Of a stretch of DNA of 64,000 bases, positions 1 to 11,300 are shown one piece after another. The translations under genes and the position numbers were made by a program. How positions within the stretch are numbered: position 1 is the first letter of the stretch; the number at the start of each line of letters is the position of its first letter. This DNA is from Begonia masoniana (lineage: Eukaryota; Streptophyta; Magnoliopsida; Cucurbitales; Begoniaceae). The stretch lies in contig CM039514.1 in the NCBI GenBank assembly GCA_022432975.1, forward strand, positions 13,252,810 to 13,316,809, written 5' to 3'. The notes beneath the pieces were generated by a model that was not told where the DNA came from, did no database searches, and was given only the letters and a program-made list of their open reading frames with translations.

Positions 1-1559
1 TAGTTTAAGATGTTTTTAAGAAAATGAGAGTTTAGTTATGCCGAGCGAGTTCTAATGCAACGTTTTGATATGTTAGGTTTTTCAGGTTCCACGGTTAAGA
101 GTCAGAATTCAGATAAATTGCTAAGGACGTCAGGTAAGTAGTGTTGCATGCGTGTTGCCTTCGGGCCTACATCACAGAACGTTAGGATATGTTGCATGTT
201 TATGTATGTTTGTTTTCTCACGCATCATGTTTTAAGTAAAGTACGAAAATGTTTTAGCATATGTTTTCACGATTGAATGTAGAAACAACAACGATGTAAA
301 ATGAAAATGTAAAGTGTCTGAGGGAAGTGGTTCACCCTTCAGATGTAAATTGTGGAACGTCCAGAAAATGTAAAGTGTCTGAGGGAAGTGGTTCACCCTT
401 CAGATGTAGATTGTGGAACGACTAGAGATGGAGAAACTAATCCGCCCTCCATTGGTAGAGGATTACATGTATGTATGTATGTACGATGAAACGAAACGAA
501 ACGAAACGATTATGAACGATGAAACGAAACGAAACGATTATGTACTATGAAATGAAATGAGACGTTTATGTATGATTGAAACGATAGAAACTGCATATGT
601 TAGGTTAAATGTTTTAAATTCATATTGTCACTACTTGCTAAGCATTAGGCTTATAGTGTGAGTTCTGTGATGTAGGTGCTGAAGAACAGGTACGGTGAGA
701 TTTTATGAGCATGCTAGGATCATGGACGCAGTTGGAGGAGTACGACCATGGTGGCAACCCGGCAATATTGTTAGGGCGATTTCGACCGTGGTTAGTATGT
801 GTCCGTGGTTAGTGTGAGGATGTGTTTGTTTTGGGTACGTTTAAGTGTTTAGTTTTGTTTAAACTAAAGGTTGGTAATGTCTGTATATGTGGATAGAAAG
901 ATTTGATTGAAAATGTATGAAAAGATACGTTTTGATGAATATGTTAGGTTGGTATGACTTAGGTGTCTATTTTGTTTGGGAATGATTAGGAAGTTTGTGT
1001 ATGTGTATAGAAATGTGATGGATGAAAGTATGAAAATGTTTATGTATGTGGATCGATTAGTTTGATAGAAAAACGTATGAGAGTAGAGTTTTGATGTGTA
1101 TGATGTGGTAGTAGAATGTCTAAAATGTGAAGTCTTTATTTTGGAGAATATACTGGATTGTTTGGTTATTTTGAACTATTTGGTCATTTTAAAACAGGTA
1201 AGGATATGCTCGATTTTTAGAGCGATCCATGCAGTTTGTTTTCTTGATTTCTTTCCAAAAATATAGGTTATATTAGTGTTTTGTTTTAATTGATCTTATT
1301 TTAATTGTTAATTGTTTTAAAAATGGTTTTAGTCTAGTTCTAAATGTTTTAAAAGTCAAAATGTTTTACGCTCAAAATGTTTAAGTCAATGTTAGACCGT
1401 AAAGGTTGTTAGAGTTAGGTCAATTGTCTAAATCTGTTTTTCTTTTAAAGTGATAAGTAAAAATGAAAAATTTTATGTGAGAACACGAGGGCTTAGGTAA
1501 AGGTTATGTCAATGTAAAGTCAAGTCCTGTGACGGCCCTACGGGGTTGGGGTCGTGACA
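1..1559 (+). repeat. LTR of a Ty3/gypsy element, 5' part outside window
   Basis: LTR-type sequence ending in GGGGTCGTGACA. It carries the leader layout shared by most LTRs here: a donor-like CAG|GTAAG at 133/134, a CTACATCACAGAAC arm at 167-180, the complementary GTTCTGTGATGTAG at 662-675 and an acceptor-like AG at 675. A repeated segment (GTGTCTGAGGGAAGTGGTTC, near 316 and 377) and short ATGTATGT / CGAAACGAAA runs lie between. The left end, and so the TSD, is outside the window. Family assignment rests on similarity to the complete LTRs in this window. Confidence 0.7.
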
Positions 1560-1981
1560 TGACTGTTTGTAGAAATGATGGAAATGCTTAAATCATTTTG
1601 GTTGATGTTTTTGATAGTTGTGGTATTTAGTCATAGTTAAGGGTGATGTATCGCCCTGTATTGTGGACTTTCTTCATTTAGGGATGTTAGTATTCTAGTT
1701 TCTCCTTGCTACTATTTGAAGATTTTGTTGGAAGGTTGAGTAGATAATTGAGTAGAGTATTCTGGATTTGGTTGGGAATTGATTTGTGTGCAGGTATTTA
1801 GCGTTTGGAGGCGCCATTTTCAGGCGTTACTTTGCCTAAATTTTCGGGAAGGACGCCGTGGTGCTTAAAGGTTAGGATTAAGGGAAATTAGCGAGTCTAG
1901 GCTTAGTTTAAATCATGTTTCAACTTGGGTTTGGGTTAGCAAAGTAGCGCTCCGAGCCAGGGTGGGTTCGGGGGCGTTACA
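1560..1981 (+). repeat. 3'-terminal fragment of a second LTR
   Basis: Begins directly after the previous LTR end and itself ends in GGGGGCGTTACA. Its last ~50 bases (GGTTAGCAAAGTAG ... GGGG-GTTACA) match the LTR end at 57411, so this is the tail of that LTR family. It most likely represents a host LTR split by the LTR on its left. No coding potential seen. Confidence 0.6.
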
Positions 1982-2691
1982 GACGTCATCTCCTTCTACC
2001 GATTTCGTTCAGTGTCTGCATCCACCGATAACGTCATCCATCTTCCGGCTGACGTCATCTCTTCTACCGATTTCGTTCAATGTCTGCATCCATCGATGAC
2101 GTCATCCATCTTCCGGCTGACGTCATCTTTTCTACCGATTTTGTTTACTGTCTGTTCCTACCGGTGAGCTCAATTCTTGTTTATAGTTCACATCCACCGA
2201 TTAGCACTGTTCATCTTTTGTTATATCTGCATCTACCGATAGCTTTTATCTTTCTGCCCAGTGTTACTCTCCTCCTTCCGATTATCACTGTACACTTTTG
2301 TTTTATTCAATCCACCGAAGCTCTTTTTATACTAAGTCTTCCGCCAGCCTGAATTTCTTTTAAATTAAGTTCATTTCTGTTTTCTGCTTCACCCGAGAAC
2401 TCTCTCTCTCTCTCTCTCTCTGTAAATGTTTTTTGTTACTCTCTGCAGTTTCTCCCTCTCTGTAAAGCTACGTTTTTGTTTTTGGGTTTGCGATAGCAGT
2501 GCATGTTTCCTGTCATTCGATTTTGTTTTCTGTTAAAGTTTTAAAAGTTCAGTTGGCTTTCATAAGTTGTTCCAGTAACGCTGTCTGTTCTGTTTATGTT
2601 AAAAAAAAATAGTCACTGTTTCCCGTTGACTGTCCCGGAGTGACGGCTCCGATCCCGGACTCCGATCGGGGTCTGGTTTCGGGCTGTCACA
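1982..2691 (+). repeat. 3'-terminal fragment of a third LTR with a 68-69 bp tandem repeat
   Basis: Opens with about 2.5 tandem units (1982-2050, 2051-2118, 2119 on) containing TCTACCGAT and GACGTCATC, followed by a (TC)n run near 2400-2420, and ends in GGGCTGTCACA. The CCACCGAT motifs resemble the 3' half of the complete LTRs of elements A, C and E. An open frame at 2080-2352 is a by-product of the repeats. Confidence 0.5.
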
Positions 2692-2923
2692 TGAACAGTG
2701 TTGCGGCACTATTCACGAGCAGTGCTCGAAAAAAAAAATCTATTATTTTCAAGGTGTATTTCGCAACGTGTTTTCAAACGTTTTTCTATTGATTTCAAGT
2801 GGTTAAAGGGATAAATATTTTGAAGTTTAGTTTAAAGTTTGCAAAAAAAAAAATTATATGAAAAACGTGCTAAGTCAAGTAATGTCAAGTCATGTAACGT
2901 GGCGGTCTTTTGGGGTCATTACA
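2692..2923 (+). repeat. 3'-terminal fragment of a fourth LTR
   Basis: Ends in TTTGGGGTCATTACA, after which the sequence switches to MULE-1. This is the innermost visible LTR tail of a run of four (ends at 1559, 1981, 2691, 2923). The 5' part is not in the window, so a TSD cannot be checked. Confidence 0.5.
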
Positions 2924-3107
2924 TATGTATTTTAGTTTGAGGTAATTTAATTTGATGTAATTTAGTTTATCCTATAAACTTCTTATACTGTTTTATAATT
3001 TGAATATGCAGGAATTGTTTTAAACTAGCTATGAGGGAGTCATAAAACAAAGAAAAATCTATCCAAATTTTCTACTTTTTTTTTTCACTAAATTATACTA
3101 TGTGATT

Positions 3108-3830
3108 TGATTGCATATGCACCATACCATGAGAAGATAATCTATAAATTTTCGTGATTTCTATTACTTATATCATTTATTGTCTTTTTAGTGAATTAAA
3201 TAATAAAACAGACCTACATTACATGTTATAAATAATTAATTTAAAAAAAATACCAAACGATAGTGGATTTATTTAAAACTTTTACCGCATGTTTACTACA
3301 CCATGAGAAGATAATCTATAAATTTACATGATTTTCTAACACTTGTACCATTTATTGTCATTTTAGTGAATTAAATCATAAAATAAACGTACATTACATT
3401 ATAAAAATTTAATTTTAAACAAATATCAAACGATATTAGATTTACTTGAAAATTTTACCGCATGTTCATCATACCATGAAAGATAATATATAAATTTTTA
3501 TAATTTTTTAACACTTGTACAATTTATTCCTATTTTAGTGAATTAAATCATAAAATAGACGTATCTTACACATTATAACAAATTAATTTTATAAAAATAC
3601 TAAACAATATTAGATTTAGTTGAAAATTTTATTGCATGTTCACCATACTATGGAAGATAATCAATAAATTTTCGTGATTTTTTAACACTTGTACCATTTA
3701 TTTCTATTTTAGTGAATTAAATCATATAAGAGACGTATATTTCACATTATAAAAAATTAATTTTATAAAAATACCAAATGATAATGGATTTACTTTAAAA
3801 TTTTACTGCATATTCACGCCTCTTTCTCTT
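3108..3830. repeat. AT-rich tandem repeat, four ~173-bp units
   Basis: The words CCATGAGAAGATAATCTATA, ACACTTGTACCATTTATT and TTTTAGTGAATTAAAT recur at about 173-bp spacing (unit landmarks near 3127, 3301, 3474, 3647). The array lies in MULE-1 between the end of the second gene and the transposase. MULE-2 lacks it, so it expanded in this copy. Confidence 0.8.
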
Positions 3831-4050
3831 GGAAAAATTCTCATTTAATATATATTTCGCTCAATCAATCTTGGAATATCCATCAATGTGATTGAGTACT
3901 CCATTTGTCGCATAATCTAACGATTGTACTGTATGTTCACCGTCTCTTTCTCTTGGAAAAAATCTCATTTAATATATGTTTCGCTCCATCAATCTCAGAA
4001 GATCGAACAATATGATTGAGTACTCCACTCTTTTCATAATCTAACGAAAT
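3811..4050. repeat. Two-copy ~118-bp direct repeat
   Basis: CTCTTTCTCTTGGAAAAA, TCTCATTTAATATAT, TTTCGCTC and GATTGAGTACTCCA occur twice (about 3820-3935 and 3940-4050). It follows the 173-bp array inside MULE-1. Noncoding. Confidence 0.7.
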
Positions 4051-4134
4051 GTATTTTGACAATTTTTCTAAAGTTGCCTTGCAAGCATTAAGCTTTGCGA
4101 TGTCATTCTGGTCCAAAGAAACTGATATAACAAA

Positions 4135-4290
4135 TGATGAAAATTAGTGACCAACCTTTCTCAGGGCCAAAATCAAATATTTCGGCCCTCAAATTGACAG
4201 CCTAAGCTTTTACTTAATATTTTCTGCATTATTTAATTTTATTAGAATTTCCTTAATCGTAAGTATTTATTTTGGATGTAACTTGAAATT
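4135..4290 (+). repeat. Element G left LTR, first part
   Basis: Matches the right LTR (15297 on) from TGATGAAAATTAG to the AAATT target of element A. The right LTR reads through the same site uninterrupted near 15545 (CTCGAAATTAGGGATC), which proves the insertion of A. Confidence 0.8.
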
Positions 4291-6394
4291 TGTAACGCCC
4301 TGGGTTTTCTGAACCCGGTTCACTACTCATAATACTGAACCATACTATGACATTCTGAGAAAATTTCAACTTTTCGCTCAACGATCAAAGTTTGACTTTT
4401 ATAAACGTTAAAACTTGCAGCGGAAATTCATTTGTATAAAACAACATTTATTAATTTAATTAAAATGTTAAAGACAATTGGTTAAAAGAAAACAAATCAA
4501 AATAGAACACGTCAACCGCTGAACAGTTTCAGCGATAGAAATGGAGACAAAAAGGCATCCACCGCTAAATAGTGTCAGCGGTAGAAGCAGAAATAAAATA
4601 GTCTCAGCGGCAGAGGCGGAAATAGAAGGCATCCCCCGCTGAACAGTGTCAGTCGCACGACATGTCGACTACTCACAGCCACTGCTCACGTCCACCGATC
4701 GAATCCTTCGAACGACAATAACCCTCAGCATCCACCGATCACAAAACGATAAAAATCTAATACTCACTCCTACGCTCACATCCACCGGTCACAAAACGAC
4801 AAAAATCTAATACTCACTCCTACGCTCACATCCACTGGTCACAAAACGACAAAAATCTAATACTCACTCCTACGCTCACATCCACCGATAGACGATAACA
4901 CTCAACATCCACCGGTGGACTACATCCACCGATAGACAAACACTTAACATCCACTGGTGCACTACATCCACCGATAGACAAAACACTCAACATAACAGCA
5001 TAACAACCATTTTCACTCTAAACAAAAAAAAAACACCAACTACCAAAAGAGCTTGAGCATTTTACTAAAAATCGTTCAAAACAACAGAAGTCCACAACTC
5101 TCTAAAAATATTCAACAAAGCAACTACCACTAAACCGAATCATGTTTTTCATGCTAAGAACAAGAAAACCATAAAGTTGTTAAAAACATCAGAACTATTA
5201 ATGTTATTAAAACTCTCTGCATACTTCCACAAGACACTTAACCACTGAAACTTCATAAATAGACAATAGTTAAACCGTCTCATCAGAACATCAAACCATG
5301 GCATTGAAGTGCTCCCCCAACCAGCCTTGTCCTCAACATGCTCAGAGAACACACCTTCTGAGGCTTCTTCACCTACATCACAAAACTCATCTATTAGCCT
5401 AATGCTAAGTAAGTAAAGCAATAATGAAATGATATGCTGAAACATAAATCCTAGTCATGCAGTTTCTACTTTCACATATCAGTTGCATTCACGTTCTTTC
5501 TCTGATCTGATCCCTCGGTTCCATTGGGAGTTGGATCATTTTTCCCAAAGTCATACATCCTCTTCATAAACTAAGGGGCGGATTAGTTCTCTTAACAGCT
5601 GATCTAATCCTAAATTCCATTGGGAAGCGGATCAATTTCCCAAAGTCATACATCATCTTCATAAGTTAAGGGGCGGATTAGTTCCCTTAATAGTTTATCT
5701 GTTGCAATCTGTTCATTTCTTACCATACCTATACATGTAAATTCATTTTCGTATTCTTTCAAAATATGATGCATGACATACAGACAAATTCAAACATACA
5801 TAATCCTACTGTTTTGTGATGTAGGCCCGAAAGCACATGCATACTCCACTTACTTGGTCTCCTGGGGATTGTTTTGTTGTAAGCCACTTCGGGAGTTTGC
5901 TCACCTAAAATCATAAACAGAGCATTAATTCAATCTTCACTATACCTCGTTCTAAACCATTCGAAAACCTAAGGTAGCTAACTTGGAACTCTAATAATCG
6001 TGCATTCCCAGTTTAACATCAAAACCTGAACCTACTCTCATTCACAGCGTTCCCAAAACACACACATTGCACTCTCCCTACTATCTAGTCACTAAAATTC
6101 AAGGAAAACGAAGGAAAACTCACCTAGATTGGGGAATGGAAATCGGAGAGAAAACTGTCTGGAGAGCTCTGCTGAGCTTGAGCTGAATACCGAAAGAGGA
6201 AATGAGAAACAGTGGCGGCTAAACCTCACAAAAACCTACCTTAAAAACGTTATCCCCTACTAAATCCTCAAATTACAGTTCTACCCTTATTTAGTCACTC
6301 ATTAACCTAATCACTAGTTTCTCCCAATTTCATCCCTAAAATGCACATTATAAGTTGATAGAATAATTTTGATTCAACGGAACCGGGTGTTACA
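4291..6394 (-). repeat. Element A 3' LTR
   Basis: 2104 bp, plus-strand ends TGTAACGCCC and GGGTGTTACA. Contains about three copies of a 50-bp repeat (4731-4880, word CACAAAACGACAAAAATCTA) and several CCACCGATAGAC motifs. The leader intron-like segment lies at 5373-5853 (read on the minus strand, donor AA|GTAAGT, acceptor GATGTAG). Confidence 0.9.
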
Positions 6395-6411
6395 ATCTAC
6401 CCTCCTTAAAG
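6395..6411 (-). promoter_or_regulatory. Polypurine tract of element A
   Basis: The minus strand reads TTAAGGAGGGTAGAT directly before the 3' LTR. This purine run primes plus-strand DNA synthesis in LTR retrotransposons. The same tract is present in elements B, C and F. Confidence 0.85.
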
Positions 6412-6428
6412 AATTTTGTCCTCAAAAT

Positions 6429-9400
6429 TCAATACCTGAATAATTCTTGATACTGGTTCACAATGTCGTGATGGCGCTCTCAAGTTGTCTCCTGTACGTT
6501 CTGGTTATGCCATAAGACTTTCACTAGTGAGACTTCTTTGTTGCGCAACACCTTCACAGCATAGTCTAGGATCCTTACTGGTTTCTCCTCATAAGTAAGA
6601 GTGGAATGAACTTCAATACTCTGCTGTTCCACCACTTGAGATGGATCCCTCAAGCACTTCTTCAGCATAGAGACATGGAACACATTGTGAATCCCTTTAA
6701 TCGAGGCTGATAACTCTAACTGATATGCTGTTTTCCCAATTCTCTTCAAGATTGGAAAAGGTCCAATAAATCTGGGATTCAACTTGCTTCTGTTTCCAAT
6801 TCTCAAAACCCCTTTGAACGGTGATACCTTAAGAAAAACTTCATCACCTAGTTCAAATTCAAATTCTCTACGTCTGCAATCAGCATAACTTTTTTGTCAG
6901 CTCTGAGGTGTCAAGATTCTCTGTCGGATGAGAGCAATCTTCTCCACTGTTTGTTGCACAATGTCAGGACCAAACAACCGTGCTTCACCAACTTCATCCC
7001 AATACAAAGGAGATCTACATTTTCGTCCGTACAATGCTTCATACGGTGCCATACCAATAGTTGTCTGAAAACTGTTATTATAAAAAAACTCCACCAATGA
7101 TAAATATTTACTCCAAGATCCTTGAAAATATAATATGCATGCACGAAGCATATCTTCTAAGGTCTGAATAGTTCTCTCGGATTGTCCATATGTTTAAGGG
7201 TGAAAATCTGTACTAAAATTGAGCTATGTACCCATAGCCTTAAGCAGACTCTTCCAAAACTTTGACGTAAATCTAGAGTCTCGGTCAGAAACTATAATGC
7301 TTGGAACTCCATGCAGTCTAACAATCTCATGCACATACAATTCAGCTAGTTGGTCCATCGAGTAGATCATCTTTATGGGCAGATTTGGTTAGACGATCAA
7401 CTATCACCCAAATCGCATCATGTCCCTTCGCTGTTCTAGGCAATCCTACTATAAAGTCCATCGTTATTTGTTCCCATTTCCATTCGGGAACTGGTAATGG
7501 TTGAAATGCTCCTGCAGGCCTCTAATGTTCAGCTTTAGCTTGTTGGCAAACTAAACACAATCCTACGTACTCGGCCACACTTCTTTTCATATTTGGCCAC
7601 CAACAATGTTGCTTAAGGTCTTTATACATTTTTGTACTTCCAGGATGGACGGAGAGTCTAGAAGAATGTGCCTTCGAAAGAATCTCATTCTGAAGTTCTA
7701 TATTGGCAGGAACAAACCATCTATTCCTAAACTTAAGGACTCCTTCATCTGAACAGTTGAAATTTGATTTATCAGCAGACTCTATGCTTGATTTGTACTT
7801 GTTGCACTCCGCATCATTTGTCTGAGCTTCCTTTATCCTATCCAAAAGTGTAGGCTTCAAATATATGGTTGAAAGCATAGTTGACACACTAGACACAGCT
7901 TCTAAGTTAAATCTTTGGAATTCTGACTCTAAGGCTAACGGCATGTCAAGAACCAAGGCTGAGGCTGAAGTCGTCACTCTACTCAATGCATCAGCCACAA
8001 CATTCGCCTTGCCGGGGTGGTATTTGATCTCAAAATCGTAATCCTTGACAAACTCCAACCATCTACGTTGCCTCATATTTAATTCTTTCTGTGTGAAAAT
8101 ATACTTCAGACTTTTATGGTCCGAAAATATCTCACAAGACTGTCCATATAAGTAATGCCTCCAAATCGTTGTGCAAAAACCACTACAGGTAATTCTAAGT
8201 CGTGTGTAGGGCAATTCTTCTCGTGTGTTTTCAACTGTCTAGAAGCATAGGCTATTACTTTTCCATCTTGCATCAACACATAACCGAGTCCAACCTTGGA
8301 AGCGTCACAGTAAATACTGAACTTTCCATTTTCAACACGGAGTGTTAATACTGGAGCATTGGTCAACTTATGTTTAGAAGTCTGAAAACTATTCTCACAT
8401 TCCTCTGTCCAAGCATACTTAATGATTTTCCTAGTTAACCGAGTGACGGGTGTTGCAATCTTCGAGAATCCTTCAATAAATTTCCTGTAATATCCTGCTA
8501 ATCCAAGAAAACTTTGAATATCAGTAGCATTCTTCGGTTGGGGCCATTCCTTAACTGCTTGAACCTTAGTTGGATCAACAGATATTCCATCACCTGAGAT
8601 CACATGACCAAGAAAGTGAACTCTGTCCAACCAAAACTCACACTTGGAAAACTTAGCATAAAGTTGATGTTTCCTTAGTACTCCCAATACCAGGTTCAAA
8701 TGTCTTGTATGATCCTCCTTAATACGTGAATAGATTAGTATATCATCAATAAATACTATGACACACTTATCTAAATACTCGTGAAACACTCTATTCATAA
8801 GATCCATGAATGTTGCTGGTGCATTTGTCAATCCAAAAGACATAACCAAAAACTCAAAATGTCCATACCTTGTGCGAAAGGCAGTCTTAGGAATATCTTC
8901 TGATTTGACTTTCATTTGGTAATAACTAGACCTTAGGTCAATTTTAGAGAAAACACGTGCACCCTTAAGCTGGTCGAATAAATCATCAATCCTTGGCAAT
9001 GGATACTTGTTCTTGATAGATAACTTATTCAATTCCCGGTAATCAACACACATACGCATTGATCTATCCTTCTTCTTAACAAAAAGAACTGGTGCACCCC
9101 ATGGTGAAAAGCTTGGGCGTATAAACCCTTTATCCAATAGTTCCTCCAACTGTTTCTTTAATTCCTTAAGCTCCATAGGTGCTAACCTATAGGGATTCTT
9201 AGATACAGGCTCCGCGCCTGGGTAAACATCTACAACAAACTCAATGTCTCTATCTGGCGGCAAGTCAGGAAGGTCATCTAAAAATACTTCTGAAAAGTTT
9301 TGGACAACTAAGACATTTTGAGGACTTGCTTTTCCAACAAACTGTGTGTCTAAAACGCTGGCCAGAAAGCATAAATACTCTCTGCATGAAGAGGGTCTAA

Positions 9401-9936
9401 CGTATATAGAAGTCATAACAGACATTCCCTTAATTTTCTTCGAGGCTTGAAAGGTATGCTTCAAATCGCCAGGGGGTAGAAAACTAACTACCCCCGTCCT
9501 ACAATCAATTGTGGCATAAAGCTTGAACAACCAATCCATTCCTAAGATTACATCAAATCCCATTATATCCATAATAATGAGATCAGCAGGTAAATTCTTG
9601 TTTCCCACCAACACAACACTATCAAACATCACTTGGTTAGAGTGCATGCGTTCACCAGATGGTAACGTGACGTTAAATACGCTCAGTAGGGGTAAACTGT
9701 ACATCTAACTTGACAGCAAACGCATACGCTATAAACGAGTGTGTTGCACCAGAATCTATTAAAGTAAAGGCAGGTATAGAGTTGATCAAAATGGTACCTG
9801 ACACTACGGCGGGTTGTTCCTCATTGCCCGACTCTAACATGGAGAATATTCTCGGCTTTATCTTAGCAGGGCCACTCTTTAGAGCTGGACAGTCTCTGTA
9901 AATATGGCTGACTTTGTTACAGTTGAAGCATCGGGT
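6429..9936 (-). pseudogene. Element A pol (protease-RT-RNase H-integrase), broken
   Basis: Read on the minus strand. The best-preserved block (9704-8106) holds the protease tail (VILGMDWLF), RT with FIDDILIYS, and the RNase H CDAS motif. A frameshift near 8170 moves RNase H/early integrase to 8214-7522 (HPGK, zinc-binding HPGST...CLVCQQ). Stops and shifts interrupt the integrase core between 7520 and 7152. Integrase and C-terminal pieces continue at 7151-6897 and 6806-6480. The stop (ELFRY-end) is at 6429-6431. Compared with element C it is full length but has lost all enzyme frames, so it is non-functional. Confidence 0.9.
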
Positions 9937-10440
9937 GATTCTGGGATTCGGGCAATCCCTATATGTGTGTCCAACTTCCTCACAGTTGAAACACTTACCT
10001 GTCCCAAACCTGCACTCGCCCAGATGACCTTTTAAACACTTCGGGCACTAAGGAAACTTCCTGGTGTCCTGCACCTTCTTTCCTCTTCCCTGGTTATTCT
10101 GGCCTTCACTTGACCTTTTCATTCCTCTCTGCTGGTGTGGCTGGATAAACTTTTGTGGGGCTTCCTTTGGCCCAGCACACTTCATCGAGTGATTCTGGGG
10201 TTCGGGCAATCCCTGGATGTGTGTCCAACTTCCTCACAGTTGAAACACTTTCCCGTCCCAAACCTGCACTCGACCAGATGACCTTTCAAACACTTCGGGC
10301 ACTAGGGAAACTTCCTGGTGTCTTGCACGTTCTTTCATGTTCCCTGGTTATTCTGGCCTTCACTTGGCCTCTTCATTCCTCTCTGCGGGTGTGGCTAGAT
10401 AAACTTTTGTAGGGCTTTCTTTGGCCCAGCACACTTCATC
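9937..10440 (-). repeat. 254-bp tandem duplication across the gag zinc-knuckle region of element A
   Basis: GATTCTGGG(A/G)TTCGGGCAATCCCT starts both units (9937 and 10191). The units match to the end of the linker preceding the knuckles. 254 is not a multiple of three, so the duplication itself shifts the frame between gag and pol. Element C has one copy. Confidence 0.85.
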
Positions 10441-11153
10441 TCCGCTTCTTCCACCTCCAACGCCGTGGACACCACTTCACTGAAGGACAAACCTTTAATA
10501 CCACAAAATTTGACTCCTCTGTAGATTTCGGGCTTCAGTCCATGCAAAAACTGAAACACTTTATCCTCATTCTTGTGAAAAAAATGTCCAGCAAACCTGG
10601 ACAGGGACTCGAATTGCCTACTGTACTCTTCCACAGACCTTGTCTGCTTCAAGTTCAGAAACTCTACCTTCTTTGCGGCCTGGATTGTGCTGTTAAAATA
10701 TTTCTCGTAGAAAACCTCATTGAACTGAGACTAGGACATAGCCAGAACATCAGCGGTGGTCTCTATGGTTTCCCACCAAAGTTGAGCATCCCCAGCCAAA
10801 TGGAACGTTGCCAGAGTGACTTTGTCTCCTTCTCCGATGTTGGCACATCTGAGAATGCTCTCAATCTTCCTAAGCCACTCCTCAGCAACAATCGGATTGG
10901 ACGACTTTCCATCAAATGTGGGTGGCTGTAGCCTTCGGAATCGGTCTCCTGAATGCTCACCACTGGAACTCGAGTTGGCACTTCCTTGTACTTCTCGGTT
11001 CAGCAATACTCCCAACTGATCGAATTGTTGACGAACCAAATCTGTCTGTTGGCGCACCAAATCTGTCAGCTGCCTAATTACACTAGGGTCCTCGTCACTT
11101 TTCAAATTTGGTATCTCTCACGGTACCCTTGGTCTTTCTGGTCCTCTAGCCAT
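10395..11153 (-). pseudogene. Element A gag, broken
   Basis: Start codon at 11153-11151, placed by analogy with the conserved starts of elements C and E. A TGA interrupts codon 12, and a TAG stands in the conserved TW(S/T)QF region (ends 10731). The retrotransposon gag core is recognisable (PPTFDGKSSNPIVAEEWLRK, QLWWETIETT, then [17 protein letters not shown] at 10652-10395). In functional elements this protein forms the particle. Here it cannot be made intact. Confidence 0.88.
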
Positions 11154-11300
11154 TTTGCTATTTTCCTAGACAAGATTAATTGCTCTCATAAACATCTAAT
11201 AGCTAAGGTTAACATAAACACTTACAGTTGTTGAAATACTTCCACGCAACTATTGGCACTGATGAGTAATCTTTTAAATGGTTTAACTGAATGTCTCTGA

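Noticed and set aside
2080..2352. 90-codon hydrophobic frame
   Set aside because: It lies across 68-69 bp tandem repeats of an LTR tail and has no recognisable domain.
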